This document shows, piece by piece, positions 15,608-24,447 of a DNA stretch of 64,000 nucleotides. The position numbers were made by a program, and so were the translations under genes. Location: NCBI RefSeq assembly GCF_014645515.1, contig NZ_BMLW01000005.1, positions 248,001 through 312,000 of the forward strand, in the 5' to 3' direction. Below the pieces are notes generated by a model that had not been told where the DNA came from, searched no databases, and saw nothing but the letters and a program-made list of their open reading frames with translations. The stretch comes from Oceanobacillus neutriphilus (GTDB lineage: Bacteria > Bacillota > Bacilli > Bacillales > Amphibacillaceae). Each line of letters starts with the position of its first letter. Position 1 is the first letter of the stretch.

Positions 15608-17302
15608 TTACCGTTTACTCGCTTTCAAAAATAGATCATAATACGCGCAATATCCCGATAAATAATGTTCCACATCATCAATTCGTGTCCGGAAGGAATG
15701 GTGTCGAATGAAGAAACTGCCGACGATTCTTTTCGGATTTTTAAAATACATTGCCAGTTCCTGATAGAAAAAACCATTACGCTGATATTCTGCTCTTCGA
15801 TGGATTGTTGCTTCTAATTTTGATTCATCAAAATCCAATTCATCAATTAAGTCATTATATCCGTCTGCTTTCATACGATCAACCATTTGATAAGCTGCCA
15901 TCATCAGCTCCAGGAAGGTTGGATAGGTTGTCACTCTTTTATAAATATAATCCAGTCTGTTTTGTACATTCTGTAAACCAAATTGATAATATTTACGTTC
16001 AGGTTTATAGAGCGTTAGTTCATTGGTACAATAGCTTAACCAGTGATCATGATATTTCCAATGACTGCTTTCAATAAAATATTCAAATGCTTTTTCAACA
16101 GCATGCAGCCACTGTTCATCACGATCAATTTTATAAAGACGCATCAAAGCAAAACAAGCTTCCCCATCATAATAAACAATCCGAAACGCTTCTTTTAACG
16201 CAAGGGATGGATAATCCAGTATATGAATGAATTTACCATTTCCCTGCTGCATGTGAATAATACCACGTGCCAATTTTTGAGTAAGCGGAATATATTGTGC
16301 ATCGTTAAAGACCTCTGTATACTTTGTCATAGCCAATATAGCCGCCGCAATTGCTCCGAGTTTGATTTCCTTATTATCAGGATTTTCGCCATCAATAACA
16401 TAAGCTATGTTTTTCTCTTCGTCAATATATACTTTTTGCCGGATAAGATACTGTATCCCTTTTACAATCGCTTCAGCAGCTTCTTCTGTGGGCTGGAACT
16501 CATAAGCCTCAATCATTGAATAAATGGTGCTGCAATGACGGAGACTATTATAATGCTTTATCGCCTTATCAAAATAAGAGAAAAAACCATATACAAATTT
16601 GCCATTTGGTTTACTCAAACCAGTTAAATATTTCTGCCCCTCATTGACTAACATGCTGACTTCTTCCGCATTTAAAGGAGTGTTTCTCCGTCCATTATCA
16701 TAAACACCATCATGCAGCTTATAACATTTTCCACTTTCATAAAAATAACCCTGTGTCTCAAAAATATATACTTTCTCAACTGCTTTAAAGTTTACTGGTT
16801 TTAGCTTTGGTCTATGCTTACTAATATAGTTCTGCAAATTTCGTTCGTGAATAAAACCACGTTTTGTCTCCGGATCAATTTGAATCACTGCGTTTCCATT
16901 TAGCTCCTGCTCTAAAAAGGCATGCTTAAAATCTTTATTAAAACTTATACCTTGGCGAAAATAATTCTTTTTCGTTTTTGTAATTCGATGGATAAATTCT
17001 GTGATACCTAAAGGAGTCACTTTAGTAACAATGTCTATTTTTAAAGAAATAAACATTTCTCTTAAGTTTTTTAAATAAGAATATCCCAGATTTTCTATAT
17101 TCGACCAAACTTGAGAAAAACTTTTTCCACTTGCATTTAGTACAGTCGCGCGTTTATCCTCAAATCCAATTGATAAAAAGATATCTAAAGCAGGCTGACT
17201 ATTGATATGTTGGAAAAATTCACTGTCTTCTATGATATTTTTCTTCAGGTGTTCAAGATGTTCTTTAAAATATGGATATGATACTTTATCTATGGTAATC
17301 AT
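15608..17302 (-). CDS. Putative alpha/alpha-toroid glycosidase-like protein of the SD-glycoprotein locus
   Basis: The 564-residue protein has no signal peptide or membrane segment. The N-terminal 200 residues are unrecognised. From about residue 230 on there are repeated helical hairpins (AEEVSMLVNEGQKYLTGL, KLGAIAAAILAMTKY, YYDGEACFALMRLYKIDRDE, WLHAVEKAFEYFIESSHWKY), typical of six-hairpin glycosidases and uronyl hydrolases, with acidic residues in YDGEACFA and HDHWL as possible catalytic groups. I cannot name a family or substrate. It is the last of four genes on the same strand after the SD-repeat protein, glycosyltransferase and DegU-like regulator, and starts 63 bp after the regulator stop, so a role in carbohydrate processing of that surface protein is inferred. 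Confidence 0.55.
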   Translation of the reverse strand: MITIDKVSYPYFKEHLEHLKKNIIEDSEFFQHINSQPALDIFLSIGFEDKRATVLNASGKSFSQVWSNIENLGYSYLKNLREMFISLKIDIVTKVTPLGITEFIHRITKTKKNYFRQGISFNKDFKHAFLEQELNGNAVIQIDPETKRGFIHERNLQNYISKHRPKLKPVNFKAVEKVYIFETQGYFYESGKCYKLHDGVYDNGRRNTPLNAEEVSMLVNEGQKYLTGLSKPNGKFVYGFFSYFDKAIKHYNSLRHCSTIYSMIEAYEFQPTEEAAEAIVKGIQYLIRQKVYIDEEKNIAYVIDGENPDNKEIKLGAIAAAILAMTKYTEVFNDAQYIPLTQKLARGIIHMQQGNGKFIHILDYPSLALKEAFRIVYYDGEACFALMRLYKIDRDEQWLHAVEKAFEYFIESSHWKYHDHWLSYCTNELTLYKPERKYYQFGLQNVQNRLDYIYKRVTTYPTFLELMMAAYQMVDRMKADGYNDLIDELDFDESKLEATIHRRAEYQRNGFFYQELAMYFKNPKRIVGSFFIRHHSFRTRIDDVEHYLSGYCAYYDLFLKASKR

Positions 17303-17364
17303 TATGCCCTCCTATGCTTTTAATAGCCTAATCGGTTTACTCTTTATATTGATCCATGAATATT

Positions 17365-18042
17365 TTAATGAATAACTACCCATCCTGATTTTATTGCAGC
17401 GAGTACTGCTTGTGTTCGGCCAGAGACTCCCATTTTACTCAGTATACTGCTTACATGGTTTTTAACTGTTTTATCACTAATACCTAAAGTATTAGCCATT
17501 TTACGATTATTCGCCCCTTCAGCTAATAACTGTAAAACTTCACATTCCCTTACAGTAAAAAGATGTAGTGGTTTTCGATATTCCACGTTTCTTCCTACAG
17601 ATAGAATTCTATCATCATTATCCACCCTCCGATAATTTCTTAAAATATCGTAAGCTATTTTAGGGTCAAAATAAGTGTTGCCTCTACTCACTGTTTTTAC
17701 GGAATCAATAAGAGATTCCTTGCTTACCTCTCCTAATAAATAACCCTGTACTCCATGTTTAAGTGCGTAATCAACTTGGTAATTATCAAATTCGGCAGCA
17801 AGAACAATAACTTTTGCAATCGAAAATCTATTCGTTATTTCCTTTATCTTATTTAGATGGTTTAGTTCCGGATTAATTAATTCCATTAATACAATGTTAT
17901 TTTTTAAATATAAATATTGTTTTATCTCTTCTATTTGATCACTTGCAGAAATAACTCGAAATTCTGGTTCACATTCTAAAATACGTTTTATCCCATCCCT
18001 AAATAGTTTATTTTTAAAAGATAATATAATACTTGAATCCAT
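17365..18042 (-). CDS. DegU-like LuxR-type regulator with a degenerate receiver
   Basis: The 225-residue protein is collinear with Bacillus DegU. The receiver half reads LFRDGIKRILECEPEF and HGVQGYLLGEV. The DNA-binding half has FTVRECEVLQLLAEGANNRK, then ISDKTVKNHVSSILSKM and RTQAVLAAIKSGWV, an almost canonical LuxR helix-turn-helix. The receiver lacks its chemistry: the acidic pair is Phe9/Lys10, the phosphoacceptor position is Glu54 (LMELINPEL), the Ser/Thr is Ala82 and the invariant Lys is Gly104 (YLLGEV). It should be phosphorylation-independent, perhaps locked on by the Glu. No sensor kinase lies beside it. It sits between the glycosyltransferase and the toroid protein and probably regulates this locus. 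Confidence 0.85.
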   Translation of the reverse strand: MDSSIILSFKNKLFRDGIKRILECEPEFRVISASDQIEEIKQYLYLKNNIVLMELINPELNHLNKIKEITNRFSIAKVIVLAAEFDNYQVDYALKHGVQGYLLGEVSKESLIDSVKTVSRGNTYFDPKIAYDILRNYRRVDNDDRILSVGRNVEYRKPLHLFTVRECEVLQLLAEGANNRKMANTLGISDKTVKNHVSSILSKMGVSGRTQAVLAAIKSGWVVIH

Positions 18043-18135
18043 GTAGTAACGTTTCCTCTCTTATTAACAATTCCCTGTCATATACTTCTATTTTTAATTT
18101 AAAACATTAATACTTTTTTGATTAGACTTATCAAC

Positions 18136-19626
18136 CTAAATAAGGTTATTCAGCAAATCTCTCCACTTATCGGCTACTTTATCTTCCGTATAATCAACAG
18201 CGGAATGTTTTGCTTTTTGACGGTAAATTTTTTTCTCATCCCTAGATTTATTTAAATAAGTAACAATCTTTTCAGCAAATTTCTCTTTATCGCCAAATGT
18301 AACGAGAAAGCCATTTTCATCTTCTTGAATCAGTTCATCCACACCGTAGCGAACATTGTAACTGCCGACTGGACAGCCACATGCTAAACTCTCTAAAACA
18401 CTCATTGTGAAGCCCTCTGCCTGGCCTGCAAATAGAAACAGCTCACCAGAATCATAGACATCTTCCACTTTATCTACATAGCCATTAAATGACACATTAT
18501 CCATCAAATCGAGGCTTTGAGCTAATTTCTTTAGTTGTTGCTGTTCTTTCCCTCCTCCGTATATTTCCAATAACACATCCGGAATATGCTTCTTTACTAT
18601 CGTAATAATTTCTAATAGATGATCAATATTTTTTTCGGATACTAACCGACTGACAGAAACTAGTTTATTAACCGTCGGCTTTTTTTGGGCTAATGAATCG
18701 GCTAACTGGCAAGGATGTGGAATAGCAGCTAAATTCTGAATGCCATATTGTTTCTCAATATCTCTTTTTTGATTGTTTGTTAATACAACAATATGATCGA
18801 AACTATATGGACTATTAAGAACTTCTTTATAGTTTTTATTTACTTTCGATCGAAACGTAGTATTTGAGAAAAATGTAGAATGGAAGACGGAGATGGTCTT
18901 CACATTTAGCTGCTTATTTCCAATAAAAAGTGAACTATATTTTTTGTTTCGATCAATAATAACAACATGCTCTTCTTGTCCAATTATTTTTTTCAAAAAA
19001 TAAAGGATAAGAGCCTGTTCATCAGGAAGAACTGCCTTAAATACAGAATTTTCATCACTGATAAGATACGGACCATCCTCATATTTTGTTATAACCCGTT
19101 TACCATATACATCAAAATACTCTGTCATATAAACCGTGTTATCCTCGCGTAAATATTCTGTATGAGATAATTGACCAAATCGGTTAAATCGATCACGGAC
19201 TATTTTTTTACCATTATGGAAATAATTAATATAATCCAACTTTTTGTTTGATCTATAAATAATATATTTCACGAGATTATTATTCGTATCAAACATACGA
19301 ACATGTAATTTTTCATTTGATGTTTCATTTTCATAGCCATAAGCCGGCTCTCTTTTTATTTGAAAAGGAGGAAGTTCTTTTCCTTCTTCACTTCTCTGAA
19401 AATATTCGAATAAATTTATCATGGAAATATTCTTATCAACAACTCCATTTGCAATATAGCGTTCCCAATTTGTATGTATATTGATATTTTTATTTACGGT
19501 AACAAACACCGGTTCCACGTCTAAGTATTTCACAAACATATTTCCACGTTTCATTGCTGATTTTTCAATGCCGGTAAGCTGTTGTCCGATATTGGAATGT
19601 AAGAAATAAACCTTTTTTCTACTCAA
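18136..19626 (-). CDS. GT4-type glycosyltransferase, SdgA/SdgB-like
   Basis: The product is about 496 residues. The N-terminal part (to about 200) is a beta-rich region with short repeats such as MFDTNNNLVKYIIYRSNKK and DRFNRFGQLSHTEYLRED, as in SD-repeat and serine-rich-adhesin glycosyltransferases. The C-terminal Rossmann lobe has LVSVSRLVSEKNIDHLLEI, EIYGGGKEQQQLKKLA and the donor-binding EGFTMSVLE (E-x7-E) near residues 404-412, typical of retaining GT4 enzymes. I prefer TTG 19626, which follows AAGGAAAGG; a longer reading begins inside a hairpin. It lies directly downstream of the SD-repeat protein, as sdgA/sdgB lie beside sdr genes in staphylococci. N-acetylglucosamine transfer to SD serines is therefore the leading, unproven, hypothesis. 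Confidence 0.8.
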   Translation of the reverse strand: MSRKKVYFLHSNIGQQLTGIEKSAMKRGNMFVKYLDVEPVFVTVNKNINIHTNWERYIANGVVDKNISMINLFEYFQRSEEGKELPPFQIKREPAYGYENETSNEKLHVRMFDTNNNLVKYIIYRSNKKLDYINYFHNGKKIVRDRFNRFGQLSHTEYLREDNTVYMTEYFDVYGKRVITKYEDGPYLISDENSVFKAVLPDEQALILYFLKKIIGQEEHVVIIDRNKKYSSLFIGNKQLNVKTISVFHSTFFSNTTFRSKVNKNYKEVLNSPYSFDHIVVLTNNQKRDIEKQYGIQNLAAIPHPCQLADSLAQKKPTVNKLVSVSRLVSEKNIDHLLEIITIVKKHIPDVLLEIYGGGKEQQQLKKLAQSLDLMDNVSFNGYVDKVEDVYDSGELFLFAGQAEGFTMSVLESLACGCPVGSYNVRYGVDELIQEDENGFLVTFGDKEKFAEKIVTYLNKSRDEKKIYRQKAKHSAVDYTEDKVADKWRDLLNNLI

Positions 19627-19679
19627 TGATATTTTCCTTTCCTTATCAAAACTTATCAAGATATAAAATAAAATAATAG

Positions 19680-19713
19680 GCAAAAGCAAATATCGGCAGA
19701 TATTTGCTTTTGC
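19680..19713 (-). terminator. Strong hairpin between SD-protein and glycosyltransferase genes
   Basis: A perfect 14-bp stem (GCAAAAGCAAATAT with ATATTTGCTTTTGC) closes a 6-nt loop, 15 bp past the surface-protein stop. On the minus strand it is followed by a mixed T-rich stretch rather than a clean T run, so partial termination with read-through into the glycosyltransferase is likely. Confidence 0.65.
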
Positions 19714-19728
19714 ATGAATATTGTTTAT

Positions 19729-22083
19729 TTATTCACTTGTTTTCTTTCTTCTCGAAAACATTGTTGTTCCAATTCCTGCTGCGACAGCCACTAATCCAAC
19801 TAGTCCAATTGTCCACATGGATGTTGCTGTGCTTGGCAGTTTTTGGCCTTCTCGTTGTTCTTTACTACTTTCTGTCTCATAGCCTTGACCTTGTGATGTG
19901 TTAGATCCAGAACCTGATCCGTTTCCTGGTGTAGCCGCACCTGAATCTTTTCCACCATTTTCACCTTCACCGGAACTGCTATCTTTGGGAACTGTTACTT
20001 GGTGTTCATCATTTACATTACCTGCTTCATCTGCAGCAACTAATGTTAGTACATCACCCGCTTCTACTGCATTGCCTGCAACTATAAGCGTATATTCACC
20101 AGTTTCCTTATCAAAAATGACTTCTTCGATATCAACTTCATTTCCATCTTCATTAATTAGTTTAATGTCATCTAATTCTTCATCAGATGTAAAGGAAATT
20201 TCATATCCATCATCGCTGTTTCCATCGATTGTTACATCGCTAAGATCCGGCGCATCCGTGTCAGTATCACTATCGGAATCAGAGTCGCTGTCTGAGTCGG
20301 AATCACTGTCTGAGTCAGAATCACTGTCTGAATCAGAGTCGCTGTCTGAGTCAGAATCGCTATCGGAATCAGAGTCGCTGTCTGAGTCGGAATCACTGTC
20401 TGAATCAGAGTCACTGTCTGAGTCGGAGTCGCTGTCTGAGTCAGAGTCGCTGTCTGAGTCGGAGTCGCTATCTGAATCAGAGTCACTATCGGAATCAGAG
20501 TCACTATCTGAGTCGGAGTCACTATCTGAATCGGAATCAGAGTCGCTGTCTGAGTCGGAATCACTGTCTGAATCGGAATCACTGTCTGAGTCAGAATCAC
20601 TGTCTGAATCAGAGTCGCTGTCTGAGTCAGAATCACTATCGGAATCAGAGTCACTGTCTGAGTCAGAATCACTATCGGAATCAGAGTCGCTGTCTGAGTC
20701 GGAATCGCTATCGGAATCAGAATCACTATCGGAATCAGAATCACTGTCTGAGTCGGAATCACTGTCTGAATCAGAATCACTGTCTGAGTCTGAGTCACTA
20801 TCGGAATCAGAGTCACTGTCTGAATCGGAGTCGCTGTCTGAGTCTGAGTCACTGTCCGAGTCGGAATCACTGTCTGAGTCAGAATCACTATCGGAATCAG
20901 AGTCGCTGTCTGAATCAGAGTCACTATCCGAATCGGAATCGCTGTCATCATCTTCATCAAACGTAACAGTAGCAGAATCATCCAGGCTTTCTAATAAAGC
21001 TGCATCAATGACTGAATCCTGCACACCGGCACCTTCAATAACAACATCTCCATTAACTCCTGCCGGCTTATTTACTAGTACGTCTAAGTCAACAGATGTG
21101 TTGCCTATTACCTGAGCACTTGCTAAATCATTTGAAAGATCAATAGTTCCATCGGTAAGTTCCGCTGAAAGGTTTGTTACTTCATCTGTTACATTCCCTA
21201 CTAAAGGTAAAAGAAGTTCATTTGTAAGCGTGTTAAGTAAATCACCAATACCAGGCACATTATCCAAAAGATTTATTTCCAGATTATTTACTGCATTGGA
21301 TACATCATCTAAAGCAGATTGAACCACATCAACTACTGCTGTTTCTAAGTGATTACCTAAACCATCAGAGAATGTGACAGCAATTGTGCCATTTTCATTA
21401 TCGACTGTATATTCAACATTATCACTGTATGCAAGTACATCTGCTAAAGCATCATTTAAATTATTTAAGTTATCAATTGCTGCATTTAATTCATCCAAAC
21501 CATTGACTTCTATCAATTCTGGTGGAACTAACGTTGGTAATGCATCATCAATTCCGCTGACTAGACCGGTAACTAAACTGGTAAGAGTGCTTTGCAGCCC
21601 CTCAAGCGCTCCATCCAAAGCCGGCAGATTTTCCATGGTAATTGGCAGGATATCAACGCTCACAGACGCAGTGCCGCCACTATGTTCTAGCTGGCCAGCT
21701 AAATCTGGAGCGTAAAATACTACTGTTCTATCAGGACTGATTAATTCAACATCAGCTAATCCAGTACCTGTTAAACCCAGATTAAGATTATAATAATTAG
21801 GGTCCTCTGAATCATTTAAATTTGCATCAATATTAACATCTGTTAATAATCGTACTTCTGCCAGGCTTGCATATGGAGCAATATTTAAAATAGCAGATGA
21901 ACTGGCGATTTTAGGATTAGTCAATACTTCCCCTGCTGATGAAGCACTTGTAACAGCTGGCAATGTATTAAAAGCTAATAGAGAAGCTGCTGCTGAAGAA
22001 GCAAACACCTTCCTCATCTTACTTGATCGGCTTACTTTTTTTGCTTGCATCTTACGTTTATAATCGAAATTCTTTTTACTCAA
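19729..22083 (-). CDS. Cell-wall-anchored SD-repeat surface protein with LPXTA sorting signal
   Basis: The product is about 784 residues. A long signal peptide ([20 protein letters not shown] then [13 protein letters not shown]) precedes an acidic adhesin-like region (about 50-375) rich in Asn, Asp, Leu and Val. Then come about 114 Ser-Asp dipeptides (about 380-607) and a bacterial Ig-like domain ([20 protein letters not shown] to HQVTV). A Gly/Ser-rich wall-spanning part follows, then LPSTA near residue 749, a hydrophobic helix and RRKKTSE. The sorting signal is LPXTA, not LPXTG. The TTG at 22083 is preferred because GGGAGG lies 9 bp before it; the ATG three codons earlier touches the Shine-Dalgarno. 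The architecture parallels staphylococcal Sdr proteins. No sortase gene is in the window. Confidence 0.9.
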   Translation of the reverse strand: MSKKNFDYKRKMQAKKVSRSSKMRKVFASSAAASLLAFNTLPAVTSASSAGEVLTNPKIASSSAILNIAPYASLAEVRLLTDVNIDANLNDSEDPNYYNLNLGLTGTGLADVELISPDRTVVFYAPDLAGQLEHSGGTASVSVDILPITMENLPALDGALEGLQSTLTSLVTGLVSGIDDALPTLVPPELIEVNGLDELNAAIDNLNNLNDALADVLAYSDNVEYTVDNENGTIAVTFSDGLGNHLETAVVDVVQSALDDVSNAVNNLEINLLDNVPGIGDLLNTLTNELLLPLVGNVTDEVTNLSAELTDGTIDLSNDLASAQVIGNTSVDLDVLVNKPAGVNGDVVIEGAGVQDSVIDAALLESLDDSATVTFDEDDDSDSDSDSDSDSDSDSDSDSDSDSDSDSDSDSDSDSDSDSDSDSDSDSDSDSDSDSDSDSDSDSDSDSDSDSDSDSDSDSDSDSDSDSDSDSDSDSDSDSDSDSDSDSDSDSDSDSDSDSDSDSDSDSDSDSDSDSDSDSDSDSDSDSDSDSDSDSDSDSDSDSDSDSDSDSDSDSDSDSDSDSDSDSDSDSDSDSDSDSDSDSDSDSDSDSDSDSDSDSDSDSDSDTDTDAPDLSDVTIDGNSDDGYEISFTSDEELDDIKLINEDGNEVDIEEVIFDKETGEYTLIVAGNAVEAGDVLTLVAADEAGNVNDEHQVTVPKDSSSGEGENGGKDSGAATPGNGSGSGSNTSQGQGYETESSKEQREGQKLPSTATSMWTIGLVGLVAVAAGIGTTMFSRRKKTSE
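20262..20946 (-). repeat. Ser-Asp coding repeat tract with 18-bp period
   Basis: About 685 bp encode alternating Ser and Asp. At DNA level the unit is 18 bp: two TCN serine codons and one AGY serine codon, each followed by GAY, repeated about 38 times with synonymous variation. One unit near 20530 has an extra TCN-GAY pair. The same tract read on the other strand gives a spurious Ser-Glu-Leu frame. Confidence 0.9.
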
Positions 22084-22140
22084 AAATTCCATCCTCCCTT
22101 TGCTTAATAATTCTCCAAAACGTTCACTTGTCAACAACAT

Positions 22141-23010
22141 AATTTAGAATATGTACTAATTATTCTTATCAAATGCCCCCCGTCGTTTAGCTAATTTCTA
22201 AAGATGACTGACTCCAAATGAATATGTATGTACATTAGCTAAAAAAATAAAGTTTTGGATAATTATCATTGGTAGAATTAAAAGGTCCTCTTTAAAAACT
22301 AAATCTCACAAAAATTAAGATAATTAGTTAAATACCGAATCTACCAATATAATTTTCTCCCTGCATTACCTGCCAAAATGCGACTTTTTTTGGCTATACC
22401 GTCTAATTTTAAGGTGAATTATTTAATCTTGTAAATCATAGACTTTTCACCCGGATTTTAATAAATTATTGTTACCAAATAGAAAATTCTATTCAAAAAC
22501 TATACACTGTGCGATACAAAAGGTTTTATTGGATTATTATTATTTTTCTTCGAGAGACTTATAACCTACCTATAAACCCTCTATATTTGGAAATTTTTAC
22601 TATATAACTAACAATAAGACTCAATGGTTATTTTGTTTTCTTTTTTATTAGTTCTATCACCCCTTTTTAAATCTAAATATTCTGTATTTTTATTCCTGTA
22701 GTATATGAATTGATATCATATGCATTAAATCAGCGGTTACCTAATTATCTATTAAAAGATTACCCTATCTGTTAATCTTTTTTAATTTAATATAATTTTT
22801 AACTAAAATGTTAAAACAGTTAAAATGACCCGTTATATATTTATATAAATTAGTCAGCCTAGTTAATTTATTGGTATTATTTACCATAAATTAAATATTC
22901 CTTATTTCTGGCCATTTGAAGGTAAGCTTACTCCAAATGATCCCTTAACAGGATTCTTTCAAACAGATTAGATACACCATTTTAATCGTTATGTTCTCAC
23001 TCTATTAAAA
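22141..23010. other. Long AT-rich gap upstream of the SD-protein gene
   Basis: This stretch of nearly 900 bp is very AT-rich, with no coding frame of convincing composition and no tRNA-like fold seen. It must hold the promoter and leader of the SD-repeat protein gene, which reads leftward from 22083. The unusual length leaves room for regulator binding sites, for example of the DegU-like protein, but I cannot point to a specific motif. Confidence 0.5.
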
Positions 23011-23051
23011 AGATAAACCGTTACGGTATTTTATCCCATAACGGTTTATCT
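23011..23051 (-). terminator. Terminator downstream of the GrpB-family gene
   Basis: AGATAAACCGTTA pairs with TAACGGTTTATCT around a loop of about 15 nt. On the minus strand TTTTTAATAG follows, ending the leftward transcript that includes the GrpB-family gene. Confidence 0.65.
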
Positions 23052-23188
23052 AAATATTTTTATTCTTTTATAGCATTGACGATGGCACATTAACACAATC
23101 CAGCACTTTAAACAAGTACATGCTACAAAAATAGCGTGGTCAGCAACCGGGACTTCAGAAGTGTCATAATCAAACTGTTTACCAGCGC

Positions 23189-23719
23189 TTAGCCTCTCCT
23201 CTTTTTAAAAATATCTTTAACAAACTCTTCTTTGAAATCAGTATAGTCATTGACTCCTGTAGAAGACTTTTTTAGATATGCCGACTTTATGTCTAAATAC
23301 TGTTTTCTGGCTGCTTCATCTGAATTTAAATAATCCCTAAAGAAAATTAGATTATTCCATAGCTCCTTTTGATACTCAACTAAGTGAATATAATGAGTTT
23401 TTACTTCATAGGTATCATCTGTAAATTTGGCTAATACAATTTCCCCTGGCCTCTCCACTTTCAATCTTAAGAAACCGGCTCTACTAAAGCCTTTAAATAA
23501 GGTTTTATCAACCTTGCCCAAATCATCAACACCCACTAATATATCTATTATTGGTTTTGCTGACATCCCCTTAATTGCTGTGCTGCCAATATGCTGCATA
23601 CGATTTTCATCAATGCTTGTGTTTTTCACCAGCTCTTTTTTCACTTTTAAAAATTCTTTATTCCATTCAGGTGTGTAATCCACTAATCTTACTTCATCGC
23701 TCTTCAGACCTAATTTCAC
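23189..23719 (-). CDS. GrpB family (UPF0157) nucleotidyltransferase-fold protein
   Basis: The product is about 176 residues. The segment HIGSTAIKGMSAKPIIDILV is the diagnostic GrpB motif (G-S-T-x(7)-K-P-I-x-D), the nucleotidyltransferase-like active site. LWNNLIFFRDYLNSDEAARK and YLDIKSAYLKK complete the family pattern. I prefer the GTG at 23719 (VKLGLKSDEVRLV), because AGAGGTGG stands before it; another GTG lies three codons upstream. The biochemical role of the family is not settled. Confidence 0.85.
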   Translation of the reverse strand: MKLGLKSDEVRLVDYTPEWNKEFLKVKKELVKNTSIDENRMQHIGSTAIKGMSAKPIIDILVGVDDLGKVDKTLFKGFSRAGFLRLKVERPGEIVLAKFTDDTYEVKTHYIHLVEYQKELWNNLIFFRDYLNSDEAARKQYLDIKSAYLKKSSTGVNDYTDFKEEFVKDIFKKRRG

Positions 23720-23851
23720 GGCTTCCACCTCTCACATTTTGGCATAAACTTATTCCTTTTTATAGATAGATGTAAAAAAATCGATCTTTCTCCATACTTA
23801 TATGATAGCTGTTTCGTTTTTACGCTGATCCCATGAACATGAAGGATCACT

Positions 23852-24430
23852 TTATGTTAAGTTCACCGTCAAATATTTCCCCTCACTGAGCATATCATCT
23901 CTCGTCAGTTTCTTTTCTGTTAAGATTTCCAAGTACGAATTTATTGTACCATCATGGGTTATTATAAAGATCCTTGACCTTTCTGACTTTCTACACCAAT
24001 GAAAGAATTGATAAGCCAGTTTCATAAAAGCTTCTTCTTTTATACTATTTAACGGTTTATTCAATGTACATAAATCTTTACATTCAAAAACATCCAAGAA
24101 GGGGTACTCCCCTGCCAATTCATGATAGGATAATGTCTTATCACACGGCAGCGTTTTTGAATTACTTTTATATGGGAATATTTTTGGGCCAAACATAGGT
24201 ACGACAGCCATTTCACAATTTAAATCATTAGCAAAAATGATAGCAGTTTCTATGGTCCTGACACTTGGACTCATTAAAAGGAGATCCGAACTTTTAAGAT
24301 GAAAGATTTGCCGAAGTTCTTTCGCTTGTGAAACACCTTTTGGAGTCAAATCAGGATTTGTGATTTGAAATGTTTTTGGCTCATTCATATTATGTTCAGC
24401 CTCGCCATGCCTGATAAAATGTAACTCCAT
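23852..24430 (-). CDS. Histidine phosphatase (phosphoglycerate mutase-like) family protein
   Basis: The 192-residue protein begins MELHFIRHGEAEHNMNEPKT, with the catalytic RHG(E/Q) motif. Later come LLMSPSVRTIETAIIFAND, with the conserved Arg, and IFIITHDGTINSYLEIL, with the second catalytic His. It probably removes phosphate from a small metabolite via a phosphohistidine. It starts 17 bp after the stop of the SgrR-type gene on the same strand, so the two may be co-transcribed. The substrate is unknown. Confidence 0.85.
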   Translation of the reverse strand: MELHFIRHGEAEHNMNEPKTFQITNPDLTPKGVSQAKELRQIFHLKSSDLLLMSPSVRTIETAIIFANDLNCEMAVVPMFGPKIFPYKSNSKTLPCDKTLSYHELAGEYPFLDVFECKDLCTLNKPLNSIKEEAFMKLAYQFFHWCRKSERSRIFIITHDGTINSYLEILTEKKLTRDDMLSEGKYLTVNLT

Positions 24431-24447
24431 CCCTCTATGCCTCCCTC

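Noticed and set aside
20262-20946. Regular short repeats suggestive of a CRISPR or VNTR array outside genes
   Set aside because: The period is 18 bp without unique spacers, and the repeats stay in frame inside a surface-protein gene.
19898-21115. Plus-strand open frame of about 405 codons rich in Ser-Glu-Leu repeats
   Set aside because: It is the antisense image of the Ser-Asp repeat tract; the minus strand has a signal peptide, an Ig-like domain and a sorting signal, while this frame has neither a ribosome site nor any domain.
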